From Cymodocea nodosa (taxonomy: Eukaryota; Streptophyta; Magnoliopsida; Alismatales; Cymodoceaceae): a stretch of 64,000 bases of DNA. Positions 10,801 to 20,275 of the stretch are shown in pieces. How positions within the stretch are numbered: the first letter of the stretch is position 1; each line of letters opens with the position of its first letter. Under the pieces are notes generated by a model, which worked only from the letters and a program-made list of their open reading frames with translations, had not been told where the DNA came from and did not search any database. Both the position numbers and the translations under genes were made by a program. The stretch covers positions 12,996,001 to 13,060,000 of the forward strand of contig CM072346.1 of NCBI GenBank assembly GCA_036874045.1. Reading direction: 5' to 3'.

Positions 10801-13056
10801 CACTTTGAAAACTATTATAAAAATTGTTTGTCTTTTCTTTGTGGTTTGCTTGTAATTTGCATTTAATTTTTTATCGTTTACTTACATATCAAATTCTGCA
10901 TCAAAAGGATTTCATATAAAGTGTTTAATCGAATTAGGTTTTGTTGTAAGATTTTTAAGTTGATTAAAATTTACTATTCACCTCAGTCATAGGACAATCA
11001 TTGACTACCATCAAGTAGGTAGCTGAGCTCACACAGTAACCATTTAGTCTTTGCCATTTGGTGCCAAAGTCCATACAGTACAAGACCTATTCAGAACAAT
11101 TCCAAGAAACATTATCATAAGCCCCTTCTACGTCTAACTTTCAAATTAGGTTAGCTTTCATTTACCTCCATTTGGCCTCAATGCATTCACGTGCAATAGG
11201 AAAATCTTCTAGAATTTGTCAACCTTCCACAAAATTCATTTGGAAGTCCTCTACCACGCAATAAAAAAAGTGGCTTTAATCTCTCTGCTAGACACTTCAT
11301 AACAATCTCATAGATGGCATTAAGTAGACTAATTGGTAAGAATTACGAGATGACCAAGGTTCCTCAAACCTTCAAAACATTCCCAATATCACCTCCATTT
11401 CAATGAAAGTCCTGCAAAATCTACAATACATCCATACCAACTAAATCCTGGAAGGGCTAAAAGAATGACAGCAAGAAGCCATCCAAATTAGGCGTTTTAT
11501 CTCCTACCATAGCAAAAGCAGCTCATTTCACCTCTTCAAAGAACTCCATTTTAGATAATGATCTTCACTAGAAATCTGCTGGAAGACCAAACGTCAAGTT
11601 CAAAAAAAACACATCTTTTTCTTGCTCAAACGACCTACAAAGTATCTTTTAATCTGCTGTCTAATGTCATCCCTGTCATCATTGGTTTCTCCCTTGATGG
11701 TAATGGTGCCCAGCTGATTAATCTGTGAAAGAATTGTGTTTCTATCCCCCACTTTCAACCATAAAACTCTGGGTCTCTTCCAAGAAATCTCATATTTTTT
11801 GACCCACTTCCCACAATTAATAATTGATAATCAAATGTAAAAAATTGCAATATTCAATTTTTAGAAAAATATTCATCATTTAGAAATATTGGGTTCCTTA
11901 AGCATATATTTCTTTCCTTTTGATTTCCCAATCAATTCATTTGTTATTGGATCCTATGAAAGCAATGGTAGATCTATAATGCAGCATTATCATACCAGAA
12001 TGAATGTAGTTATAACAATTATCCTAGACAGTCTTAACATATAATATTTCATATTGTATTCTAAAATTGTTCTTGGCATGACAACACAAGCAGAAATTGT
12101 TTTTGTATGCAGATAATGAATTATAAGATTAATTCATTCTCTATTTCTCTTTACAGTCTCACTTGATTCTATTACTAGACTTTTGCAAAGTTCCTTACGG
12201 GAGATTGTTCGAGATCAAAGTGACAAATCACAAATGGTTTCCTAAGAAATCAAAATTGCTTTCAAAACTCAACTTGTTTTCAGAACACAGAATACTCTGA
12301 TTTAGGAAGGCTTATGTTTTTTCATTAAACATGTATAGGTTTATATATTCACGATTCTTGGTAGTTGTTGAAAGGTTTGATTCAAGATTTGTCAGATTTC
12401 TTGAGGTCTATAATTAGCAACTGAGATAGGATCTAGGGAACGTAAAACAAACATACATGATTATTGGTCATGATCCGCTTGATGGTTCCAAACATACTTG
12501 AAAAAAAATAAATTTTTATTTCTTGGTGATTGCACTCTTTGGTCTGTGTATGTAAGGAAAGCGCACACACTTTTATCTCCTGTTAGTGATAGGATCAAAT
12601 TGGGGATTTAATTTCCAAGCTGGACTGAAATCTATCATTCAGATTATGTTTGACAGATGCTTTTTATATATATACAGTTGTACAGAAATTATAATTCAGA
12701 ATCTATTTCAGGTGGCATACCATGAGTTCAACAAGGAAGAGCAATTGGCGGCACTAGAGGAAGAGAAAAGAATAATGGAGGAAAGAAAAAGGTTGAAAGA
12801 GGCGGGAGTAATTGGTAGCACTATGGATGCACTTGATGGGGCCGCTGGTGCTGTAGGATCAGGGATTGGGATGGTTGGTACGGGCATCGGAGCAGTAGGA
12901 ACTGGAATTGGAAGTGGACTAGGAGTAGTAGGAAGTGGCTTAAGCAAGGCAGGTCGGTTCATGGGCAAAAGTGTTACCGGCCTAGGTTCATCCAAAAAGA
13001 ATGGGAGCAATGTCCCACTCTCTCCTCAAAGGGATATGAACACGACCAGAAATTAA
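1856..13056 (+). CDS. CLB1: CLB1/SYT7-like (NTMC2T4) Ca-dependent lipid-binding protein, C-terminal 300 residues
   Basis: Five coding exons join in frame with GT-AG borders: 1856-1936, 2078-2163, 2739-2964, 4521-4685 and 12712-13056 (stop TAA). They encode about 300 residues; the earlier exons (membrane anchor and most of the SMP domain) lie left of the window. The first two exons give the end of the SMP lipid-transfer domain (PKPRIDYTLKAIGG, DMLEWPHRIVVPLGG). Exons 3-4 give one C2 domain with GKSDPYV, NLNPEWNEEF and the acidic loop FDEDVGQD, which would bind calcium and acidic lipid. The last exon gives a charged helix (HEFNKEEQLAALEEEKR) and a glycine-rich tail of VGTGIG-like repeats. Arabidopsis relatives act at ER-plasma membrane contacts and move or sense lipids. 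The single C2 and the PKPRIDYTLK block favour NTMC2T4 over SYT1-5. No frame damage is visible. The last intron is about 8.0 kb. Confidence 0.88.
3480..3778 (-). mobile_element. Small LTR-retrotransposon fragment (LTR plus tRNA-Met primer site), antisense in intron
   Basis: On the minus strand, TGGTATTAGAGC (3655-3666) matches the plant initiator-tRNA-Met primer-binding site. Just upstream on that strand lies a block of about 108 bp running from TGTTAGG (3778) to CCCA (about 3670), which looks like a very short LTR. Such short LTRs are typical of TRIM-like or small copia elements. I see no second LTR, so the copy is truncated. The rest of the 2965-4520 intron holds nothing I recognise. Confidence 0.45.
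4686..5324 (+). other. Start of long intron, no recognisable content
   Basis: AT-rich sequence after the donor at 4686. I see no coding potential or repeat structure in it. Confidence 0.5.
5325..5720 (+). repeat. LTR-like repeat fragment
   Basis: It begins TGTTAGGATCG, followed by CACTAAAAGGGGAGTGAAT and, 130 bp on, a GTGGTTCACC block with repeated 'GAGCTTTCAGGTG' motifs. This arrangement is common in plant LTR ends, but I cannot define the right border. The GTGAAT block resembles both ends of the inverted-repeat element at 9.3-11.0 kb. Confidence 0.4.
6090..6620. repeat. Degenerate tandem repeat, period about 150 bp
   Basis: The phrase CATGTAACTTAAAGTT plus a GGATAGTT...TTAACTTT block recurs near 6249 and 6398, with weaker copies before and after. 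All are TA-rich variants around 'ATAGTTAGCTTATTAACTTT'. There is no coding potential. From 6621 to 7109 I see nothing definable. Confidence 0.55.
7110..7920 (-). mobile_element. RTE-type LINE relic (reverse transcriptase to C-terminus)
   Basis: Read on the minus strand, the sequence starts CLHQGSILNLYLLVLVMDEI near 7915. It passes a degenerate catalytic block (VDDVILID) and a KIEYMKCRFNK stretch, then FKYLESIVSNNGEI and RSAFRVLCDRKI, and ends near 7140 with EKIKRNRGRP. This is the order of the RTE-clade reverse-transcriptase C-terminal half. Several stops and frameshifts make it inactive. A sister copy lies at 61.0-61.8 kb. Confidence 0.7.
7921..9290 (-). mobile_element. L1-type LINE, 3' segment, minus strand
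   Basis: Minus-strand frames give, from 9275 downward: a DDAIFFYKVK remnant of the reverse-transcriptase active-site block; the post-RT region (PIKYPNLHMSVGDL, then FLSFGRKLTLISSV); and the zinc-binding reverse-transcriptase region (VWRWSADGAFSVK, LQRRGFSTTCVCRFC). It ends with ENNRRKLWNTIPLAIWW near 8000. All are out of frame with each other. The matching upstream part of the same LINE is at 10986-11820, separated by an inserted element. Confidence 0.75.
9291..10985. mobile_element. 1.7-kb element with inverted-repeat ends, nested in the LINE
   Basis: The left end (about 9299-9400) and the reverse complement of the right end (about 10895-10985) match over roughly 90-100 bp. Shared blocks include TGAATAGTAAA, AATTCGATTAAACAC, TTATATGAAA and CCTTTTGATGCA. 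The element interrupts the minus-strand LINE just before its reverse-transcriptase DD block. No transposase is visible inside; it holds a 111-bp tandem array and four or five scattered copies of GGTATGTTGTT. A clear target-site duplication could not be read. It may be a non-autonomous DNA element or two opposed LTR fragments. Confidence 0.55.
9731..10195. repeat. 111-bp tandem repeat, about four copies
   Basis: The phrase ACAACCTAGAAATATATTAA recurs at 9739, 9851, 9962 and 10073, with a diverged start at 10184. The spacings are 112, 111, 111 and 111 bp. Copies differ by only a few bases. Because 111 is a multiple of three, the minus strand stays open for 132 codons and reads a 37-residue hydrophobic repeat. 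I regard that reading frame as a by-product of the period rather than a gene. Confidence 0.9.
10986..11820 (-). mobile_element. L1-type LINE, reverse-transcriptase upstream segment, minus strand
   Basis: On the minus strand the segment starts near 11810 with KYEISWKRPRVLWLKVGDRN, a typical block between endonuclease and reverse transcriptase. Further reverse-transcriptase remnants follow, and the segment breaks off at VNDCPMT beside 10990. The expected continuation, the FADD block, resumes at 9275 on the other side of the inserted element. From 11821 to 12711 the intron holds nothing I can identify. Confidence 0.65.
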
Positions 13057-14932
13057 ACCGTCCTTTTAATTGTGTTATCAGCTGGTTTGTCTGTCAACTG
13101 TAACTCCTTACTACTCGATTTGAGTCTTTATGTTAAGAGAATGTTTTACATTATAAATGGATTTGACACTTTGAATTCTTTGGCACCAGCATAAGGCAGA
13201 CGCGTCCGTTGAGGAGGTTATTCTCACTCCTTTGAATCTAAAACATTTTGCCTGTGCAAAATGTATTTGATATTTTTCTAAACAGTCATCTTTGTGGAAT
13301 TTGGATTCTATTCATCGTCTTGTTGGTTCTTAAATTTATCCACTGTCTTGATTTCATTATTATATTTTACTGACATCAGATTTCTTTTACTTGGAAGGTA
13401 GTATCAAGATAATTTATATGCAGAAAAAAAAAAAGTGAAACTCAGCACTTGAACTACTACTTAAAGGCAACAATCCGTAAACTACTGATGTATTTGAGTT
13501 GGTTGCCTTTTAACTAGCCCCTTGAACACTCAGAAGATGACACTTCTACCAGATTTTATATTTCTACAAGATTATAACTTGAGGTTTGGTTTTAATCAAT
13601 GTTGTTAAAAGACTGACCTATCCTCTTATGGGCACTTCAAAATATTGTAATGGTTGTACTGTCTACATTTTTACGTCAGATAATTGTTGGATATCTAACA
13701 TCTGACTTTTATAAGGTTATATATATGAAATAGTATTACATTGTGGTAGGTATATAAGATATTGATTTTGAAGGGTATTCAAGTAAAAAGTTCCATTAAA
13801 GGAAGGATTTTACCGACAAGAAATAGATCACAAGTAAAACCACATTGTATCCGACAACCTCCCCTCTCCCTCTCTCCATTGTTCATCTGTGCCCCACCCT
13901 TCGTCTTATAAAGGTGCTTTTTTTGAATAATAATTATTAAGAATTTGACCAAACTAGGCCTGGTGGTTAATATTGCAGGTAGTTATCTTTTTTGTTTTCT
14001 AAATAGAGCTTGTTGGCTGAATCACTGAGTTCCTTGGTTACAGATGATTTCACTACCAAGTTCTTCATATCCCAAAGATATGCCTCAATGTTGAAAGTGT
14101 TTTTGATCTCCCTGATAGTACTTGGTGGTCCAGCCACTAAATTTCCCTTACCCCAAAAAATGCTTAAAGTGTTTAGTCAAGAAAAAAATGAATATCAAAA
14201 TGTAATTTTATGGTAAGGGTAATTTACAAGACAATGGGATTTGCAAGAATGGGTCACTTAACTAATAATTGTAAATTGGACCTTTCTCCTTTTTTTTTCT
14301 TCACAAAATACCTGGGGGGTTAGTGTAGAAAAGAATCTTAGGAAAAGGAAATTAAAAAATGGAAGTGCGAAAATCAAGTGTTAGTACCGATCGAATTCTT
14401 GAGAAAGGAATGTTGAACTTTGCCTGGTATAAATGCTTTATCATTTTATTTCCCTCTCCTCTTTCTGCCCTCCCGAATTCTCCAGCAGCTATCAGAAGAA
14501 ATCGAATCCTTTCGTTGCTCGACATCATCGCTCAACATTATCAACACCTGCAACCTTCGATCGCACTTCCCCACCAAACAGCCACCACTCCGCCTAACAA
14601 ATCTCCTCCCCTCGCGACAGTTCTTCCCTTTAGCTACACCTCGACATTGCCAAGCTTCTACCACAACAGATCCTCCCTTTGGTTGCACCTCCCTACGCAA
14701 CAGTTCCTTCCTTCCTTTGGCAGATCCACTGGTAAGGATCTCCCTTGTCCTGATCATCTTCTTTCATTGTTTTCAACTACTATTTCCTTGTTCTGAATCT
14801 ATGTTGAATTCGATTTAGAGTTTGATTATTTCAAGTAAAGTGTGTGATATCATTGCAGACATGTAAAGAATGATGCCCCACAGAAGTGAACTTCTAAAAG
14901 GCTCTTTGATTATCCTTCTTATCATTCTTGGT
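13057..14932 (+). other. 3' flank of the CLB1-like gene and unassigned sequence
   Basis: The first few hundred bases after the TAA are probably the 3' UTR, although I see no clear AATAAA. A more GC-rich, cytosine-rich stretch at about 14440-14790 is open in more than one frame, but none resembles a known protein. It could be a captured UTR or promoter piece. Confidence 0.35.
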
Positions 14933-14976
14933 TGTTCAATGTTTTGATCTAAATGTGATGAATAGTGTTATGTTCA
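14933..14976 (+). repeat. 44-bp direct repeat, left copy
   Basis: It is identical to 16000-16043 except at two positions. Both copies start TGTTCAATGTTTTG and end GTGTTATGTTCA. The pair brackets the TatC pseudogene. Confidence 0.85.
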
Positions 14977-15010
14977 AGCCTTATGAAATCTGCTTGGGTG
15001 CTGAACATAA

Positions 15011-15992
15011 TTAAGGAAAGTACCGATCAATAGACCAATATGATTCCACAGACCCTTCAACATATCAACAAAATATTTCAAGGCTGTTGGGGTGAGGATA
15101 GCATAGGAGAAGGCGTTGCCAACATAGAATAAGATAGATAAGCCCAATACAATAGGAGCCAAGAACTTTCTCTCATATATCTTGTTAACCCAGGCAATGC
15201 AAATGTTATAATCTCTTAAAGTATAACAGAACTTCCAATGAGCGTTCCACTGTATCCAGCTATCTATATGACAACAAAATTTCCACTAGTTGGTAAAATA
15301 GTGTCCTGGCTTTGAATTTCAGCGAACATGCAGAGATATCAAAATACTTTTAGTTCATCAAGTACTTAAATTGTCCATGTTCATGGATAATTGATTATTA
15401 CCAATTGCTCTAATTGAATGAAGCTAGTAGCCTATAGGTTTATGGAGTAAGAACATACGTATTTTAGTATAGTAGGTAGATCAAGTATGTTTAAAGAACA
15501 TTGAGTCAAGTTATTCGCAGTTAACAGTTGAATCCAAAACTTTGGTATTAAAGCAGGTAAAAATGCATTGAAGTTGTACTCGAGATCCATTAAGATCTGC
15601 TCTTTCCTATGTGGAGACGATAAATTTGGTACAATCATACTACTTACACCCATGCATCAAAATATTATAAAGGTAGTCTCAAGAGGAAGTACCCAAAAAA
15701 CACAAATTGAATGATTAAAGGCTGAAATTGAAGTTGAATGAAAACAATTCAAGATTTAGAAAAATTATGAACAGATTTTATTTTACCTTTAGAGTTTTAT
15801 AGAAGAACTCCCCGGAGAGAGTTTTAGGAATCGAACACCTTGAGCAGAAAAAACAAAGCACCTTAATATTGCTGCTCCCACTGCCATGACTGAAACTAGT
15901 ACTCTTTGGCGTAGTTCCTCTAAAATTTCACATAAACTCATCACGTTATCATCTGGAAGAAGATCTTTACTAGGGAATACTACCTTTAAATT
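15011..15992 (-). pseudogene. TATC: Chloroplast TatC (twin-arginine translocase subunit) pseudogene, introns retained
   Basis: Functional TatC is the multi-span thylakoid receptor core of the twin-arginine protein export pathway. Minus-strand exon A (about 15990-15787) reads [20 protein letters not shown], then [15 protein letters not shown] and [18 protein letters not shown], followed by a GT donor at 15786-15785. Exon B starts at 15263 after an AG and reads [11 protein letters not shown], an in-frame stop, then [13 protein letters not shown] frameshift leads to [14 protein letters not shown] and [16 protein letters not shown]; a second one leads to [14 protein letters not shown], ending in a stop near 15011. 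About a dozen residues expected between RCFVFS and GVRFL are missing. The N-terminal transit region and the last membrane spans are absent. The retained 0.5-kb intron argues for DNA-level duplication rather than retroposition. Confidence 0.82.
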
Positions 15993-15999
15993 TGTGTTA

Positions 16000-16043
16000 T
16001 GTTCAATGTTTTGGTCTAAATGTGATGAATGGTGTTATGTTCA
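16000..16043 (+). repeat. 44-bp direct repeat, right copy
   Basis: It matches 14933-14976 at 42 of 44 positions by eye. It lies immediately beyond the start of TatC exon A. Confidence 0.85.
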
Positions 16044-17759
16044 CAACTTATTACCATATTTTCAGTTACGATTTGCAATCAAATATGTAAGTATTATTGT
16101 TTAATGAATAAATGTATTTCTTTATTAACATTTGATGCATATATATTGTATTAACTTAGTAGTTAACAATTTTTTTGAAATCACAACCTGTAATACATTG
16201 TTGCATACATAAGACCTCTTTTATTTATCTCATATGATCATGCTTTGTCTTATAACAGAAAATGTGTGTTGTATAAATTTAGAATCTGGTACTATTTGAG
16301 TAGGGCATATGAATTGTTATGCTACCATTTGAGTAATCCTAAAATAACAATTTTTCTTAACATAGACATAACTACTCTTGATAGGGCCAAGACTAAAGGA
16401 AGATGAAATTATATAAGCTAAAATGTTCAAGCAGATGCCATTTTTTTAGATATATTAATTGATGTATTAAATGAAGAGAACAAAACAACTCACAATAATA
16501 ATATCAAAGGGAACACTTGAGATGGAATCATAAAGAAATACTAACACAAGAAGAAAAGGAAATATCAAAGAGAAAAATGTAGACAGTCACGTTAAGACTT
16601 AATGACTGATTTATCAAAATTATATTAAAATTGTGAAACAAAATCGATAGAGTTGAAATTTTATACAAGGCCATACTAATATATTTGACAATATATAAAA
16701 TAATTTCGTTATGGTTAGATTCCTTATGTCTTACTTTACACATGTCAAACTTTATAAAATGTCATTTTTAACTAGGCCTTCTTTTTTTTAATCACATCTA
16801 AAGTGTGATGGATGCAAAGAAAAATTGCATCCCATTTATAAGCAATTGTAGTAAATTTTTGAAAATAGTGTAATTAATGAAAATATGATTAGACAAAATG
16901 CTGACAATATCTTAGAAGAAATAGAGGTTGTACTTGTAACTAAAGATATTTATTTAGGCACTCCATTCAAAATCAAGGAATAATAAACATAGATTCCAAC
17001 ATAACACACAGTTTAGAGAATAGTATATGGGTTGCTATTGAGAAAAGAAAAAAAGGAAAGCGATAACAAATTATTATAGAATGTTTTAAAGATGCAACAT
17101 CTACTATTATACATATGTGTGAAAAAGATGATGCTAATACAGTAGAATGTAATGAAATTTACGAGACATGGTTTCTATGTAGAAGAATATGGTTTCCATG
17201 CAAGGGAGTATGGTTTCTATGTAGAAGCAAATGTTAGCATTGTCATTGAAGTAAGGTCATCGTTTTGACTTAATCATTGCATCATTTCTTGAGATTAAAG
17301 ATTTTTCTACCACTTACATATTAAAGCTTTGTAGTTATTTCAAAAGCAAGAATTGGGTCATCAATTTTAAAATCTACCAAAAGAATTGTGACTAGAATGG
17401 TTACACTTTCAACTAAGATAGAATACTTTGTGTATGAAGAAGAAAACTTATATGTTTCTTAAATATTTTATGATGTTGATACTATATGTTAATACTAATT
17501 AACGAAGAAGAGGAAGATGCTTGAAGGAAGTAAAGGCGTCTACTCTCTTTATAGAATGTTCTCGTAGGAATAACAAATACATCAAGTATGCTTTCAATTA
17601 ATACAAGTTATATTCACAATAGAGGAGTAAATTACATAAGAAAATTATTAGATCTGTTGCTATCAAATTAAACTTATAATTTTTGAAACATTTATATAAT
17701 GAGTTAATGTATTTTTTTTAACTTTTGTAACTTAACGAGAAATAGAGTGATAAGAGATA
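16044..17759. other. AT-rich intergenic, nothing recognised
   Basis: I find no coding or repeat structure that I can name. A short triplication-like run around 'ATGGTTTCTATGTAGAAG' occurs at 17168-17225. Confidence 0.4.
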
Positions 17760-18625
17760 TCAATAATATAACAATGAAGGAAAAAGTCATGTTCTTTGTG
17801 ATAGTTGAGTTAAATCAACATTTCAAAGTAACTACAAAATAATTTAGTTGTTCTATTTAGATAATTAGTAAATATTTTAATGAAGTACTTAATGCCATAT
17901 TACACTTAAATCATGTACTTATAGTAATACATTCATCGTTAACATTGAGTTAAATTTAGAATTATCCAAATGTTTATCCATATTTCAAGATACTTATTCA
18001 TTTTCTACTTACAAATTATTTATGTAGTTATTTTGAACAACATAATAATTTATTTGATGTTAATAGGATTACATTGGTACCATTGATGGTACATATATCA
18101 AAATAACTATTTATAGAAAAGAAATAATAATGTTTAGAAATAGAAAAAGAGAATTTTCTCAAAATATTATAGCAACATGTAATTTTAATATAGAATTTAC
18201 ATATATTCTAAGTGGTTGAGAAGAATCAATAACTAATGCTTGTGTCCTTCAAGACATGACAAGTAGACTTAATGACTTTTAAGTTTCATCAAGTAAATGT
18301 CTTATGTATATTTAAGAGTTGTAATTACATTATTATATTAACATTAATTTATTTGTAGATAAGTTTTACTTGTTAAATGTTAGATATCTTAATTAACTAG
18401 AATTTATTTGTCTATTTCAAAATATGTGATATCATTTATCTAATTATGATAATGACAAACTTCTTAGTAATATTGTAAAAAAATTTAATAATAAATATTC
18501 ACAGTTAAAGATAATGATTGAACACACTTTTATAGTTGTCAAATATTGTTTTGTAATTTTGTGAGGTCGCATATTATATCCATGCGAACATAAGTTAAGG
18601 TTGTCATCACATTTTCTTATTTCAA
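17760..18625 (+). mobile_element. PIF/Harbinger transposase relic
   Basis: Plus-strand frames give the Harbinger DDE order. A degenerate VELNQHFKVTTK helix region near 17800 comes first, then IGTIDGTYIKI at 18074 (first catalytic Asp kept), FRNRKREFSQNIIATCNF, and ITNACVLQD near 18225. Next come FYLLNVRYLN near 18365, where family members have an Asp that here reads Asn, and MIEHTFIVVKYCF near 18510 (catalytic Glu kept). Stops and shifts occur throughout, so the copy is dead. Confidence 0.72.
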
Positions 18626-18799
18626 AATTTTATTTGTAAAACTTATAGATAAGATTTATTTGAAGATTTTCAAGATGAGTTGAAAAAATTAAATATTACA
18701 AATGATATTCAACTAATAGGAAAAATACTTTAGAAGCAAATACATAAGTTAAAATGAATCAAGAATAAAGAAAAGAATTAGAAAATAAGATGCATAAAA

Positions 18800-19265
18800 A
18801 TATATTGGAGATGAACTTAGAACATCCAATAGAATTAGCAAATCTAAGGGTAAGATGCAATCAATTTGTTCAAATTCCTTGGAGATGTTTTTACATCCCC
18901 TGATGATATGTATAGTTCTCCAATGTATCTGATGGGCCAACTTGCTAGGAGTGTTCACAAACTTCAAGAGCAATACTTTCATCAATTCATCAAACATCAT
19001 TCTTGGTTGAAGCCTACATGCAAGTGAGTGATGGGGGAATAATTATTGCATTGAAAGGTGTAGGTTCTTTGTTGTCGTGAGTGATGAAATCAAAAGGCAA
19101 CATGGTAGGCATTGATTGCTCCATCAAAATTGACCTTAATGAAGTTCAGAGGTGGAGGGCTCCAATTGTTTGCGTGGATGGTGCATAGATCCCTACTCTT
19201 GAAGCAAACATCTACTCCAACATCATTGGCAGTATCGGGAATGGCATTCATGGCACAAGTGAGCA
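18800..19265 (-). mobile_element. L1-type LINE RNase H fragment
   Basis: The minus strand from 19190 reads NWSPPPLNFIKVNFDGAI, the characteristic start of the plant LINE RNase H domain, followed by degraded sequence toward 18800. It is a short relic with stops. Sequence from 19266 to 20275 shows nothing I recognise. Confidence 0.6.
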
Positions 19266-20275
19266 AGACTTTTAGAGGAGGGTTTTTGTTTTTTAAGGGT
19301 TTTTAAAAATGAAGCTGCAACAAGTGATCCAAAGTGACTAGAGGAAGGGTTGGAACCATTACAAGCGTACGATTCAACATCTTAAACCTTTAACTCCAAT
19401 CGCATTCTTAACGAAGGATCCATTTTTCACATGGTAGTCGTTCCAACTGATGATGTTTGTCAACATTTCCAACTCCATGTTTGACCCGCTAGCCTCTTCC
19501 TCGTGGCCGTCTGCTGTGTTCCTTCGAGAAAAACGATGAACCCAAAAAGAGCACATTGGTTGTAAATTGTAAGAGACGTTGAAATCACACAAACAAGAAG
19601 AGGAAAGATCATGGAAGGATTCCATAAGTTCATGGTATGAAATTTCTTTTGTTCAAATGATAATTCAGCAACTCAGGCATCAGTCCTTTTATATTCCGTG
19701 ACAAAAATAGCATCCAACGCAGCATAAGAAGATGTCAACTAAACCGAACGTATGGTAGTGGTTCCAGTGAAATGTGTTATTAATTCAAACATCTGAACAA
19801 AAGAAATATATATTTTGTGCGATATAGTTAAACAGAGACTATTAATACGGAAAGTCTCCTTGATGAAAAACAACAACAAACATAAATTCATCTTTCAGAT
19901 TTTCATTACTAGTATATAGTTCAGTCTGCAATACAGCGATCTTATTTATCTCTCCATGTGCCACTTTTTATGAGCAGTCCTCGTGCAATTACAAAATTCA
20001 CCATCAGTACCAAGCCGGTCTGCAAGAATCTGGAAGAAGATAGTAAGTACGTCCCAGTAAATCAGTCCTAGTTGCAGGAAAATTAGCTTAGCAATTCGTC
20101 ATAATTCAGAAGGCTCGTATATGACAAGCAACTTAAGGCAAATGATTAGGCTTTTCAGTGGTGCTTATGGAATTTGTTGCTATTTGCCACCTATGGAATC
20201 ATTATAGTGCCTGTGCAACAAATATTCAAATCCTCCGCACAAGTGCAAGCAAGCTGGAAAGATGGCTGACACAAT

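Noticed and set aside
14974-15162. 62-codon minus-strand frame as a small membrane protein gene
   Set aside because: It is one exon piece of the TatC pseudogene; neighbouring frames carry the rest with shifts and stops.
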